Notes: generated from the sequence alone by a model not told the origin. Counted from the stretch's first letter, positions 1 through 12,139 are shown. The stretch is DNA of 64,000 nt from Macrotis lagotis (GCF_037893015.1 NC_133662.1:200767050-200831049); one strand, 5' to 3'. A program made the numbers and translations.

Positions 1-1788
1 AAGCAAGGGTGTGTCTTCTAACTTTCTACACCAATATCAGCCCTTGTTGATGAAGGGTAGATTAAGATCCTTTGGGGTGGGATTCCTGGGCACTGAGATT
101 TTGCCAACTTTTCCCATGGTTTTAATGTTTTTAAAATACAATATACTTTTTAATAACTTTCTTAAAAATAATATTTTAAATGAAAAACAGGTTTATCACT
201 TTAGTTTCAAGTTGTTTTTAGTATTTTCTTTTTTTAAAGATTAAAATGTGTTGTGAGGGACTTGTCAATGGGAGATGTAATGAGAATCTGCTCTGTATCT
301 CTGAGCAAATGGGTTCTGGTTGCTGCCAATTTACAGTGCAGGGAAGGGAGGTTGGTAAGTCTGTTTCTAGAATTGTGTGATGATGCATAACGTATGATGC
401 CCCTGATTCAGAGCAGGCATTCTCTGATTGTTTCCTAGGAAGAAAAGTGTTTTAACTGAGCTGAGCCAGAATGAAGGGTATACACAAAAGACTTCAACAG
501 AGAAAATAGATTCTCTTTCCTGGTAGCCTTGGAGGGAAGAAATACAGTAAGTCTCCTAGGAAGGAGAAAGGTGTCATCAGACCCTTATCTCCTCACCTTT
601 GTTACCATGTGACTAGTGAACATATGGACCTGCTCTAACTTTTATCTTTATTAGGTCTATTTTTCTTTATCTTAGATGAAAGTATGTAGGAGACAGAGTG
701 ACCTTGTTAACTTTGAAAAGTCAAAAGAATTGACAGATTTGCTGGCAGCTGAACCCAATGAGAAGCAATCTGCTTGATCCTATCCAATAATGGATTGACC
801 CAATAGTAGAAATGCCATTTTCTCTAAACAAAGAAGTGACTTGTTTATTAGCTATGTTAATTAATTTTAGTTGCTTATTGATCATATCCAGGAGATATCA
901 AATGGTTAAATTATACTGGGGAGATACTAGCTAGCACTGGAAAATGATATTGATGGAATCATACCAAAATGAAGGCTCAAACAATAGAACTCAATACTGC
1001 CCCTCAAGACTATCCCCTAAGACCTGAGGGCAAAATGTAGTCTTGAAGAGCTCTACATGCTAGAACCCATGAAGGGCTGAGAGACTAAGTTCAAAATCTT
1101 GCTCATAAGCTTCAACTATAATAATAAGCCATTAATATTATTTTATTTTGAGAATATAAATGAGAAAGGAAAATTGCATCAAGAATACAAAAGTTATATT
1201 AATTATAAGTTAAAAGAAACTACAATAAAGATGAATGTAAAGGAAAAGGAGGAAATGGAACCATTGTTTATTAAGTATATGCCTACCATTGTGCTACAAA
1301 TATCTCATTAACCAGTATCATTAGCTGCTCTTTCATTGAGGGGTGGGGGGACGGAGAGAGGCATTTACACAGAAATATTTTTATTGCTACTTAAAGTTCC
1401 CTTGCACATCAAGTTCCTCTCTTTGATTTTGACATTTAAAGAAATTGCATAAGATAAACATTTGGATCATTTTATTAGATGGACAGCCTTCCTCAGAACA
1501 AACTGAGTGAATCTTGTGCTTCCTGGGGAGACAAGACAAGAGAAGCATAAAGTAAATTGGAGTTGCAACAGGAGGAGGAAGAGACTTGTGCATGCAAAGT
1601 CAGAAGAAGGAGCTCAAGAGCTGGGATCTTTATTATTATTATTATTATTGTTATTTTTATTTTATAAATTATTTATCCACTGGCTGACATGGTTTCTGGA
1701 GATTGGTGCCCAGGAGATTGCCAGATATTGGGTGGAGAGAACTCATCAAGAGCAGGAATTGTGACTGTTTAAATCTCTTTTTTCAAGG
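1..1788. other. Intergenic DNA, nothing recognised
   Basis: AT-rich sequence with no coding feature I can support. The short open frames here lack codon-usage or family signals. A short ATT/ATG-rich run near 1,630-1,650 is the only local pattern seen. In other mammals AGL lies upstream of SLC35A3, but I could not recognise any AGL exon or 3' UTR here. Confidence 0.5.
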
Positions 1789-1797
1789 TTCAGTCCA

Positions 1798-1980
1798 TTG
1801 GGGTGGCTATGTGGTGCAGTGGATAGAGCACTGGCCCTAGAGTCAGGAGTACCTGGGTTCAAATCCGGTCTCAGACACTTAATAATTACCTAGCTGTGTG
1901 ACCTTGGGCAAGCCACTTAACCCTATTTGCCTTGCAAAAACTTAAAAAATAAATAAAAGATCTTTCTTAAAAAAAAAAAG
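1798..1980 (+). repeat. Short tRNA-type marsupial SINE
   Basis: The element begins with the tRNA-like head (GTGCAGTGGATAGAGCACTG), has the B-box-like GGGTTCAAATCC and the body GACCTTGGGCAAGCCACTTA, and ends in an A-rich tail. A 9-bp target-site duplication, TTCAGTCCA, flanks it at 1,789-1,797 and 1,981-1,989, which fixes both ends. This is the commonest repeat family in the window. Confidence 0.9.
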
Positions 1981-2018
1981 TTCAGTCCAACATACATACT
2001 AAGGGCTCATCAGAAAGG

Positions 2019-2043
2019 ATGGTGATGATGATGATGATGATAG
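2019..2043 (+). repeat. GAT trinucleotide microsatellite
   Basis: Tandem GAT/TGA repeats, about eight units with a small interruption at the 3' end. Confidence 0.8.
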
Positions 2044-2639
2044 AGATGATGGTATGGAAAACCCTTGTATTTCCATAAGTATATTCCTTCCTTTGGGTTG
2101 GAATGGTATGTGAATGCTAGGAGAAGGAAACTATGTTGACCCCACAAGAAGTCTAGGTTTGAACCTTTCCAGATGTGTCTTTCTCCAGGTCTTGACCAAT
2201 GCTGGAATGAAGATTCTTTGATGTCACTGTGATTGGGGTGTCAGTACCTCATAATAGTTTGGCTCAGCTTTCACTACTCCCTGGCCAGACAACTATTGCT
2301 AGAGTCCTTAGGCACCACTTTTAGTCAGAGACTTCTCCTTTATCATACTAAGCTCATAGATTATAGGAATCCAGAGCTGTTCTCTATCTCCCTAGAGTTG
2401 ACCCAGAAGCTGGTTCCAATAGGGAAGGTCTCTATCTCCAGAAATATGTATCTTTATGTAACTGAGAGGAGATGGAGTGAGGAGGGGATCAGGAAGAGGG
2501 AGAATGAGATTACCCAGCAGTGATTCCTTGGGAGAAAGGTCCTTGATGCTATCTCATTGGTCCATGTAGGCCATATTTACATAGATTTTCACAGTCATCT
2601 TGGACTATGGAACATAGGACTCTCGATTTACTGAAGCTT

Positions 2640-3120
2640 GAAAATGGGAAAAAAAAAGACCAAAAAAAATCTCTGCCCTTGAGAAGCTCAAAAATCTAAC
2701 AGAGGAAACAATACTCATAAAATTATGTACAAATAAATTACATAAAAGAATAGGGAATAATCAACAGGGAGAAGGCACTGGAATTAAGAAAGGTTAGGAA
2801 AGGCTTCCTGGAGAAGATGAGATTTAAATTGGGATTTGAAGGAATCAAGGAAGTCAGGAGGCAAAAATGAGAAGGGAGAGCATTTCAGATATGGGCTGGG
2901 AGAGGGAGGATAGAATCAGTGTTTTGTTTGTAGAATAGCAGAGGCCAATTACACAGGATGGAAGAGTATATGGGGGAGAATAAAAGGTGTGCAGGAAGAT
3001 AGGAATGGTAGGAAAGGGACAAGCTATGAAGGGCTTTGATCCTCAGAAGATTTTGATCTTGGAAGTCATAGGAAGCCACTGGAGTTTAATGAGTTAAGAG
3101 AGGAGGACATATTCAAAAGA
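2640..3120 (+). repeat. Ancient dispersed repeat, unclassified
   Basis: Purine-rich sequence with phrases such as GGCTTCCTGGAGAAGATGAG and a later GAAGCCACTGGAG. Similar phrases recur in the same orientation at about 42,780-42,860, 46,300-47,100, 52,850-54,000, 57,090-58,540 and 62,600-62,960. It may be an antisense L2-related or other pan-mammalian repeat. I cannot assign the family. Confidence 0.45.
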
Positions 3121-3130
3121 TATTCAGAAG

Positions 3131-3240
3131 CAGCTAGGTGGTACAGTGGATAGAGCACTGGCCCTGAAGTCAGACAATAATTGCCTAGCTGTGTGACCTT
3201 GGGCAAGTCACTTAACCCCACTGCCTTAAATAAAAAAAAT
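3131..3240 (+). repeat. Short SINE with internal deletion
   Basis: The head GCAGCTAGGTGGTACAGTGG runs through the first third, then jumps from AGTCAG to CAATAATTGCCTAGC. The normal GAGTACCTGGGTTCAAATC segment is missing. Confidence 0.85.
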
Positions 3241-3833
3241 TTTAAATGTTCAAAGGCAAAATTAACAGACTATGACAACATATTGAAAATGGGGCATAAG
3301 AAATAGTGAAGAGTCAAGGATGCATATAGATTAGATTGTGACCCTGAGGAAGTTATAAAGGGGGAATGATTTGACAGGAAAAAAAATAATTTGTTTGGAT
3401 GTGTTGAGTTTAAGATATCTCCTCCTAGACATTCAGTTCAAGATGTTTGATAAGCAATTTGAGATACAAGAATGAAGGTCAGCAGAGTGACTAGGAGTAG
3501 ATAAGTAGATTAGAAAATCATCAGCATAGAAATAATTGACTCCAAAAGAACTGAAGTGATAACTCAGTGAAAAATAATAGAGGGAGAAGAGGATCTAGGA
3601 CAGAGTCCACTGAAACCTCCATAGTGAGTGGATAGGATGGATCAAGATCCAGCAAAGGAGACAGAAGAACAGTGAGATAGGTTGGAAGATAGCCAGGAGA
3701 GTAATGTCCTGTATAGATCTGTAGATCTATAACTAGGAAAAGAGGGTAGTTGACAGCATCAAAGGATACAGAGAGATCAAAAAGGATGAGAATTAAACAA
3801 GGCTTTTTGGATTTGACAATTAAGAGATCATTG

Positions 3834-3999
3834 GGGGTGGCTAGGTGGTGTAGTGGATAAAGCACCGGCCTTGGAGTCAGCAGTACCTGGGTTCAAATCT
3901 GATCAGACACTTAATAATTACCTAGCTGTGTGGCCTTGGGCAAGCCACTTAACTCCATTTGCCTTGCAAAAAAAAAAAAAACAAACCTAAAAAAAAGAA
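3834..3999 (+). repeat. Short tRNA-type SINE
   Basis: Complete head, body and A-rich tail, flanked by an 11-bp duplication AGAGATCATTG at 3,823-3,833 and 4,000-4,010. It splits the older unclassified repeat that surrounds it. Confidence 0.9.
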
Positions 4000-4258
4000 A
4001 GAGATCATTGGTAACTTTGAAGAGGACAGCTTCCTTTAAATAAGGAAGTTGAACTGAAAATTAAGAACAGAATGAGAGAAAAGAAAAATGGAAGCATCTC
4101 TTATAGGTAGCCTTCTGGAGTTCTTTGGCCAAATGCAGAAGAGACATGGGAAGTTAGATATCAGGGGGTGGAAAAATCAAGATAAAGTTTTTTTGAAGAT
4201 AGAAGAGGCACAGTCATGTTTATGTCAGCTAGCTAGGTTTGTACTTCATTTTCTTTCT

Positions 4259-4400
4259 TTTGGGGGAGGGGGGCTGCAAGGCAATGGGATTAAGTGACTT
4301 ACCCAAGGACACCTAGCTAGGCAATTATTGTGTCTAAGATTACATTTGAACTCAGATCCTTCTGACTCCAGGGCCAGTGTTTTATTTACCCTGCTATCTG
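4259..4400 (-). repeat. Short tRNA-type SINE, reverse
   Basis: Reverse complement of the family: GCAAGGCAATGGGATTAAGT, then CTAGGCAATTATT, then CTGACTCCAGGGCCAGTG. The head end is diverged. Confidence 0.8.
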
Positions 4401-4832
4401 ATAGAAATAAAGGAGGAAATAGTGACAAAAGCCAACCAAGTGATATGAGATGATAAGATTTGAGGAAATAAGGATAAGGAGTTTTCTAAGAAAGATCTCA
4501 ATTGTTACAGCAAAACATGAATGAAGCTTCTCAGCTGAGAGATTGGAAAGAGGGAGAGTCTTGGGAGATTTGAAGAAGAATAAGAGATTTGGAGACTTGA
4601 CCAGTGAGTTGATTAAAGAGGTGTAGACAATTACCTAGTAGTAGTGAGGACCTAACTGAGGCTATATAACATAAATTTTAGTGAATTCAACCATAACAAT
4701 TGTGTGATTTTCTCTTTGTAATGCAACATTTTCTTTGGTAGAAGCAAGGACAGTTGATGGTGGAATCATCCAAGATTGTTGCTTAGCTGAGCACAATTGT
4801 CAGTGTAGTAAGGGACTCAAGAAGAGAGTGGT

Positions 4833-4996
4833 GGGCGGCTAGGTGGCACAGTGGATAAAGCACCGGCCCTGGAGTCAGGAGTACTTGGTTTCAAATCCAG
4901 TCTCAGACACTTAATCATTATCTAGCTGTGTGGCCTTGGGCAAGCCACTTAACCCCATTTGCCTTGCAAAAACCTAAAAAAAAAAAAAAGAGAGAG
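4833..4996 (+). repeat. Short tRNA-type SINE
   Basis: Near-consensus copy beginning GGGCGGCTAGGTGGCACAGT. The duplication AGAGAGTGGT flanks it at 4,823-4,832 and 4,997-5,006. Its low divergence suggests a relatively young insertion. Confidence 0.9.
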
Positions 4997-5316
4997 AGAG
5001 AGTGGTATTATAGAATGGTGCTGGTTGACCAAGGGATCAGGATGGGGAAGAAGGAGAATATAACTAGTGCAAGAGTGTTGTTTTGGGAAAGAATTGTGTA
5101 TGAAGGGCAGAAATTTATATATAGAAAAGCAGAGAGTTAGATAGAAAGCTAATAGATTGTAATCAGATAAAGGAATTTTAGAGTTCTCAAATATTTAGGT
5201 TGTATATTTGTGGGTGATGGCAAAATTAAGAGTATGACCATCATTGTGTGATTGTGTGTGACTGAGCTGAACTGGAAGAGTAGGTTAAGTTAAGATATTT
5301 AAGGAAATATATCAAT

Positions 5317-5318
5317 AC

Positions 5319-5380
<62 letters not shown>
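5317..5380 (+). repeat. Compound (TA)n(GA)n microsatellite
   Basis: About 13 TA units switch directly into about 19 GA units. Both halves are uninterrupted, so length polymorphism is likely. Confidence 0.9.
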
Positions 5381-5383
<3 letters not shown>

Positions 5384-5934
5384 GAGTTTAAAGTTGGGGA
5401 AAATAGAAAAATTGTGAGCCAGATCCTCAATTTAGTGAGGAAAGAAGGAGGATATCCTGAAGCTCTGTAGAAAATAGCTACCAGAATTTTGACTGAATGG
5501 TAGATGTGGATTAAATGGACCCAAAGGAAGAGAGGTTACTGAGTGATGATGGTAAAGGAAGACCTTGGATGTGGCATAGTGAGTAAGGAATATTGAAACT
5601 CCTCCACCTCAAACAATGAATCAGGGAAAAATGAATAAAAGTTCATCTAGTGCTGGAAAAGATGGTCAAGGAGTCTGTGCTATGAGGAAGCAGGTAGGTA
5701 TCAAAAAAAAGTCAAAATTTGGAAGATATCAGAAAGTTAAAGATTTAAGAGGGATACAAATTTGCTGCCTCTGGAATAGGCATTCCAGAGAGCACAATGG
5801 AAAAGAGTGAGTAGCATTTGGTGGGAGTGAGTAGTGGGAGTTTTTATTGTTCATGATGTCTTGACTTGCTTGTGAAATGAATTTAAATGATGTAGGATCT
5901 GGCAAAGTCATCAGCCTCTTCTCCAGTCATTGAA

Positions 5935-6690
5935 GTCTAGTGGTAAGACAAAAGTCCAATAGGCTTTGGATAACTAAAGGTCAATTTTTTTGTGAACATT
6001 ATGATAGTAAACTTGGAAAATCCTAGAGATCCAACTAAAAAGCTAATTGAAACAATAATTTTAGCAAAGTAGCAGAATATAAAATAAATACACATATAAA
6101 AATCATCATTATTTCTATATATCACCAAGATATATATATATATGTATATATATGCCAGATTAGGTCTATTTCCCAAGGTTATCAGGGGAAAAAGAAAAAG
6201 AACCCATATACTCTAAAATATTTATATTGGCTCTCTTTGTGGTGGTTAAAAACTGGAAATTGAGAGAATATTCATCACTTAGGGAATGGCCAAACAAGCT
6301 GTGTTATATAATTGTGATGGAATACCATAGTGCCATAATAAATGATGAGCTGGCTGATTTTAGAAAGGGGAAGACTTTTATGAAATAATGAAGTGAAATA
6401 AGCAGAACCAAGAGAACATTATATAGAGAAAAAATATTGTTTGAAGAACAACTGTGAATAATTTATTCTGTTATAAATACTTAACTTCAAAGGATTCATG
6501 GAGATATTGTCTACCTTCAGAGAAAGAACTGATAAATGGAAGTAGGCTTTACATATATGTGTGTGTATACATACAAGAGTCATACATATACAAGCATACA
6601 TATGTGGAAGGGTATCAAATGGTTGTTCTCTAGTAAAGGGTAGCAATGGAGAGACAAAGTACTTAAAATGTAGCAAATAAATGAAATTAA
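5935..6690 (+). mobile_element. L1 fragment, ORF2 and 3' part
   Basis: The sequence resembles marsupial L1: the phrase GGAATGGCCAAACAAGCTGT followed by a segment reading like the ORF2 tail (EYHSAIINDEL-like, with frame breaks), then 3' UTR. It is not open in any frame. It includes a short TATATG run at about 6,130-6,152. Confidence 0.6.
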
Positions 6691-6929
6691 AATTTAAAAT
6701 TACAAACTACAGCAATATTGACTGACTCATTGGAAGGAGTGACTGTTAGATAAAATAGGGAGAACTAGAAACTTAGGAGTATGGAGTCAAAGCCTAGGGC
6801 CCTTGGAAATGGTATCAGGTTTAGACCTGATGGTTGTTGTGGCTACCAAAGGTGCTTTTTACCTAGTCATATTCTTTTTCATAGGAACAATGCTAGATTA
6901 GAACCCTGAAACTTGATCTTCTTGGCTTG

Positions 6930-7134
6930 AAAGGAAGGATAATAGGTGGAGAAGACAGAATTGTAGTCAACATAAATAAATAGTTTGAAATCTATACTAT
7001 GTATACTATTTCATGAGCAAAAAACGATTTGGCAAGTACTTACTTTTTCTTCATAAAACCTTGCTGTCTTCTAGTCATGGGCTTAGTGTTTCCTGGATAA
7101 TTAATCATTGTTTATGGGCTTCAAGGGAGAAAGA
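6930..7134 (+). repeat. Direct repeat, first copy
   Basis: This stretch, from GACAGAATTGTAGTCAACAT to the AAAATGGTGGAATAAC that begins the LINE-like unit, is repeated in diverged form at about 10,050-10,280. It could be the far 5' end of an L1/HAL1-type element or flanking DNA copied with it. Confidence 0.6.
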
Positions 7135-8034
7135 TGAGGAAGAACCAAAATGGTGGAATAACAGAAAATAGTACAATAAACTCCTCCTACTCTCATAAAC
7201 TCTCCTCCTCACTCTCCAAACATCTAAAAAGCATTCCCAAAACTTGTTTGGGAAATCCAAGGCAAAAAGATCATAGTGATTCATTTTTCCAACCTGGGTC
7301 AGCATATAGATAGAAAAATCTGCCGACTCTGGGGATAGGATCTGCTCAGCAGTCAACTCCACTATGGGGAGAGGCTGTGTACCAAGGCAAGAAAAGGCTC
7401 TAGGACCAAGAGAGAGAGGCCTAAACTTGTGTAGGATACAGGATTATGTGTCAATGGGAAGCTCTATTACTCACTACCCATTTCTGGGTTATAGATTTAG
7501 GATGGACTGAAGATGGGACGTGTCTCTAGAAATGACTTTCCAGAGTAAGGAGTGGCCATGAAACTTAGGTTGAGTATTGATCTTATGCAGTTCATAAGCA
7601 AGTAGTCACTATGTAATTCAGACCCCATGAGCAGAGTGGGTATACTGCTATGACTTTGAACCAGAGAGCTAATATTGGCTAAATCCAATATCAGTTTACC
7701 AAAACTCCAACTCCTAATGAGGCAAGACCACGGACATATTGCTTAGATCCAAACTCAAGTCAGGAATTTATAGAGCTGAGTCCAGGGGGACAGCAGTCAT
7801 ATTTTGCCCTGGATCAGAGCACTTTGGGAATACTAAAACTTGTAGGTTCCAAGGCCACACTTTCCCTGAGATTCTATAATTAAACAGTCAATGCCTCATC
7901 AAAACAACAGAAGTACTAGCTCAATCATTTCCTCTAGAATTACATAGACCTTGCCCAACATGAAACCTGAAGTCAGGAAGAAGGCTGAAAGAATAAGCAA
8001 ACAAAAACAATGCTACCATAAAAAGCTAGTATAG

Positions 8035-8379
8035 TGATAGGTGCAGTGGATAGAGCACTGGTCTTGGAGTCAGGAGACCAGGAGTTTGAATCCAGTCTTA
8101 GACACTTGCCATTTACTAGCTATGTGATCTTGGGCAAGTCACTTAACCCTGACTGTCTCACATCCAGGGCCATATCCAGTTTTCCCGATTCATATCTGGC
8201 CACTGAATCCAGATGGCTCAGGAGGAGAAAGTGAGGATGGAGACTTAGCACAGCCTCCCCTAACTCAAATCCAATTCATGTGCTTGTCATGGCATCACCT
8301 CCATGATATCACTTTCTTCTTCAAGAATGAAGTACAAACATTATTATTATTATTAATTATTATTCTTATTATTATTGGG
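8035..8379 (+). repeat. Long tRNA-type SINE with RTE-like tail
   Basis: A tRNA-like head is followed by a body containing CTCACATCCAGGGCCATATC and CATGGCATCACCTCCATGAT. It ends in TCTTCTTCAAGAATGAAG and an ATT-repeat tail (8,340-8,378). The last 30-40 bp resemble the 3' ends of the RTE copies at 27.8 and 34.0 kb. Confidence 0.85.
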
Positions 8380-8538
8380 ATGCTCAAGGTCTAGACCTAG
8401 AAGAAAAGAATGACTCCAAAATATCTACAAGCAAAGTCTCAAATTAAAAACAGAACTGAGCATCAATTAAACTAGAATTCATGGAAGAGATGAAACAAAA
8501 GTTGAAAAAAATTTTGAAATGAGTTTTTTAATGTAATG

Positions 8539-8632
8539 AAGGTGGCAGCTAGGTGGCAAGGACCTAAGTTCTAATTTAGTTTCAGACACTTAATACTTAG
8601 ATGTGACCTTAGGGAAACAATTCACTTATCCT
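8539..8632 (+). repeat. Partial short SINE
   Basis: Starts GGCAGCTAGGTGGCAAGGAC and has lost the segment between the A box and the B box. The later GACACTTAATACTTAGATGT is recognisable. Confidence 0.7.
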
Positions 8633-9032
8633 CTTCTGAAAGAAATCTCAAAATGAAAACTCCCAGGAACATAATAGCCAAAATTCAAAATTTCCATTGC
8701 CTGGGGGAAAAAAAGGAAAGGAAAATGTAAGAAGAAAAAAATAGAAAAGAAGTAGAAGTGAGAGTCATAGGAGAAATAATTGGAAAAGGAATTAATAGGT
8801 TGGCACAATAGCACAAAACTTTGCCTATGCAACAAACTCCCTGAAAATTAGATTGGCCCAAATAGAAGTCAATGATCTCATGAGGCAATAGGAAACTTTT
8901 AAAACAAAGTTGAATTACAGAAAATAAAGTAGAAAATGAAAAGTATTTTTCATAACAAAAAAAAATCTGATCTGAGGAAACAGAATTGAGGAGGAAAAGT
9001 TTAAGATCATTGTATATCCTGAAAGCTGTGAT

Positions 9033-9475
9033 GCTAAGCGAGATGAGCAGAACCAGAAAAACATTGTACACCCTAACAGCAACATGGGGGTGATGATCAA
9101 CCTTGATGGACTTGCTCATTCCATCGGTGCAACAATCAAGGGACAATTTTGGACTATCTGTAATGGAGAATACCATCTGTATCCAGAAAAAGAATTATGG
9201 ACTTTGAACAAAAACTATTACCTTCAAATTAGAAAAAAAAATTATCTTATTATGTAATTTTACTATCTCATACTTTATTTTTCTTCCTTAAGGATATGAT
9301 TTCTCTGTCATCACATTCATCTCTGTCATCACATACACTGAGATCAATGTATATATAATGTGGAAACAATGTAAAGACTAACAGAATTCCTTCTGTGGGG
9401 GGGGTGGGGGGAGAGAAGCTAGAATGGGGGAAAAATTATAAAACTGAAAATAAATAAAATCTTTCTAAAACAAAA
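9033..9475 (+). mobile_element. L1 3' end, 5'-truncated
   Basis: Contains the marsupial L1 tail phrases GCGAGATGAGCAGAACCAGA and CACTGAGATCAATGT, a G-rich 3' UTR run at about 9,398-9,411, and a terminal AAATAAATAAAATC before A-rich sequence. The near-identical blocks at about 9,005-9,032 and 9,476-9,503 (ending TCCTGAAAGCTGTGA) look like a long, slightly diverged target-site duplication. Confidence 0.75.
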
Positions 9476-9548
9476 GATCATTGGACGTCCTGAAAGCTGT
9501 GACCAAAAAAAAAAAGGTTAGATATTATAGTTCAAGAAATCATAAAAC

Positions 9549-9715
9549 TGGGGCAGCTAGGTGACAAAGTGGATAGAGCACTGACCCTGGAGTCAGGAGT
9601 ACCTGGGTTCAAATATGGTCTCAGACACTTAATAATTACCTAGGTGTGTGGCCTTGGGCAAGCCACTTAAACCCATTGCCTGGCAAAAACCTTAAAAACA
9701 AAACAAAACAAAAAA
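9549..9715 (+). repeat. Short tRNA-type SINE
   Basis: Complete copy starting GGGGCAGCTAGGTGACAAAG, with a tail of AAAAC repeats. A short AAACTG flank is repeated on both sides. Confidence 0.85.
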
Positions 9716-10040
9716 TAAACTGTCTGAACCTGTTAGAACCAAAGGACAAATAGAAATAGAAACAATCTACTTATCCTCTTCTGAAAGAAATCTCAAAATG
9801 AAAACTCCCAGGAAAATTCAAAATTTCTAGACCAGAGAAAAATATAGCAAGCAGTCCAAAAAAAGAGAATTAAAAAACTATAGAATCACAGTTAGAACCA
9901 CACATGATTTAGCCTTTAAAGGAAAATGATATAGGCTTATTGTCCAAAATAATTTACCCAATAAAACTGAGGGTAATCCTACAAGAAGGGAAATGAATTT
10001 CAAATGAAATAAAGGATTTTTAAGCTTTTCTAATTAAAAG

Positions 10041-10870
10041 ACCAGGTCTGGAGAGGACAGAATTGTAGTCAACATATAAACAAATAGTTTGAAATCTATA
10101 TATATAGAGAGAGAGCAGGAATTCCATGAGCAAAAGCCAATTTGATCTGTATTTGCTAACTACTTTTTTTCCATAAAACTTTGCAGTACTCTAATCATGA
10201 GCTTAGTGGATTTCCTGGATAATTAAGCATGTTTTTATAGGCTTCAAGGGAGAAAGATGAGGAGAAACCAAAATGGTGGAATAACTCAAAATAATATAGC
10301 AAATGCCTCCTACCCTCATATATACCTCTTCCAAACAGATTTTTTAAAAAATTTCCAAAACTTGTTTGAGAAATCTATGGTAAAAGATGATAGTGAAAAC
10401 AAAGAAACAGAAAAATGTGAAAAGGTAAATGTGTAAATAATCACAGACTAAACAAGGATAAAGTCTACTATGGTAAGATGATAGGTAGTCCCCTCTGAAT
10501 TTTATCATCATGGAACATAAAAGAAGTCTAATTACATAAAATTCCTGGGCATCATTCTCTTATATTTTAAAAGAAGACTGGAAAGGGAGGGGAAACAGAA
10601 TACAATAGGGAGCAAAGGGAGAGGAAGTTTAGGGGAAATTGTAGTATCAAAGTAGGTAATTAAAAATCTACACAATCTTGGAAGGAGTGGAAGGTGGAGG
10701 TAACATTTGAATTTTACTGTCTTCTGAACCTATCAAAGGAAAGAAAAATACACACACACACAAATGAGTAGAGAAATATATTTCACTCAAAAGGGAAATG
10801 GAAGAGAATAGGAGGGAAAGAAGGAAGGGAGAATAAAAGGGAGAGACATTAAAAGGATTTATAGTACTCT
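10041..10870 (+). mobile_element. Second ORF1-type LINE copy, internally deleted
   Basis: Positions 10,050-10,400 repeat 6,930-7,275 in diverged form, including the AACCAAAATGGTGGAATAAC start. After about 10,400 the sequence jumps to a region resembling the part downstream of ORF1 (ATGATAGGTAGTCCCCTCTG). The middle of the element is absent. Confidence 0.45.
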
Positions 10871-11040
10871 GCATTGGCTAAGAATTGGAAACTGAGGATA
10901 CCCATTAATTGAGAAATGATTGAACACATTATAACATATAAATGTGATAGAAAATTATTGTGTTATAAGAAATAATAAAGGAGATGATTTCAGAGAAACT
11001 TGGAATGACTTGAAAAATATTGAATAAGAAAAGAAGAAGA
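10860..11040 (+). mobile_element. L1 ORF2 C-terminal fragment
   Basis: The phrase TTGGCTAAGAATTGGAAACT and the following text parallel the 5,935-6,690 fragment. This is a short diverged L1 relic. Confidence 0.5.
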
Positions 11041-11295
11041 GCAATAGTGGCAATAACCAGCCAGTAAATGAAAATCACTATCAAATGAAAATCTTTGGTA
11101 CACAAGTAGTAAAACTATTGATAACCAGTATATATAGTATAAGAGAGGTATATTATTTACCTCAATTACAGTTAAAATAATTAATAAAATGGTCTTCATC
11201 TAGAAATATTTATCAGGGAAAAATATATTTTTGAGTGATGGAATCAGTCAAATGTCTAAACTGAGTCTGAATAATTTACATGGTGCATATATATA

Positions 11296-11299
11296 ATAT

Positions 11300-11343
<44 letters not shown>
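11296..11343 (+). repeat. (AT)n microsatellite
   Basis: A pure AT run of about 20 or more units, preceded by imperfect ATATAT sequence from 11,287. Confidence 0.9.
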
Positions 11344-11345
<2 letters not shown>

Positions 11346-12135
11346 CAAATTGTAAAAGACATAAATGAAAGCAGATGATGTCACAGGAAAATGTCTTGTA
11401 ATTAGTTGAAGAAAAACTGTGAGTCACTGATAAAATCATAAGCCAATTCAGAATATAGTATTCTAATAGCCAGCTGACCTGATGGTAGAGCCCTCTGGTC
11501 ATGCCCCTGAAGGAATCACTTGGGTGGGGATGGGGGTAAGGTTGAGAAAGAAGAATGTCTCTGTCTTCTACTCAGCATGACCAGAGAATGTCCTTGTGAA
11601 CTTTGAAAGGTAGGAAAATTTAGAATTCCCATTGGAGTTGGTAGCAGTGTCTCCAGAATTGCAATGGTAACAACAGCATCTGTATCAGTAGCTGAGAACA
11701 AACCAGACACACAGGACACCAACCCTTGGAGCACATCTGTGAGTCAGACACAAGGAAGGGGGAACTTCATGAGAATTTCATAAATGGAGAAAAGTTGTTT
11801 TGAGTTACTCCTCTACCACATGTGCACTCTCCCCAAAGAGAGTGTTCAAAGAAGGGTAGTTTGCAAACCTTTAGGGGAATGTTTTGTTTCTAATTCTCAT
11901 TATTACACCATTTCACTTAGCTTTTCCAAGAACTAATTCTCTGCTTAGCAAATTGATAATCTTGAGAGCTCATGAACAATAGAACCTCTAGGGTTATCCC
12001 AAGAATTCCTAAAATAGGAATAGTTACTAGCCTTTTGGAGATCCAATGTGGGTGGAAATTGGGGAAGCAATTTAGAGGAATAAATACTTGCTGAATGATT
12101 TGGATAACTTTTATTCTGTTAAACCAGTCACATCA
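11346..12135. other. Intergenic DNA, nothing recognised
   Basis: No gene or repeat family that I could identify with confidence. Confidence 0.4.
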
Positions 12136-12139
12136 TTTT

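Larger units (their letters stand above)
7135..10040 (+). mobile_element. ORF1-bearing LINE (L1/HAL1-like) with nested insertions
   Basis: A 5' UTR-like region starts near AACCAAAATGGTGGAATAAC. Near 8,480 a relic of ORF1 begins (MEEMKQKLKK-like coiled coil). Near 9,005 and again at 9,476 it reads like the ORF1 RNA-binding region (KIIGRPESCD-like). The unit is interrupted by a long SINE (8,035-8,379), a partial SINE (8,539-8,632), an L1 3' end (about 9,033-9,475) and a further SINE (9,549-9,715). All frames are broken. I saw no ORF2 in it, so it may be HAL1-like rather than L1. Confidence 0.5.

Noticed and set aside
1700..1720. TGGTGCCCAGGAGATTG as a retroviral primer-binding site
   Set aside because: There is no LTR end immediately upstream and no retroviral internal sequence downstream.
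1798..1900. tRNA gene suggested by A-box and B-box-like motifs
   Set aside because: This is the tRNA-derived head of a SINE with a duplication and A tail, repeated dozens of times in the window. No cloverleaf with an intact acceptor stem was found.
8685..9176. 163-codon minus-strand open frame
   Set aside because: It runs antisense through the ORF1-type LINE and the L1 3' end. No family is recognised and repeat origin explains it.
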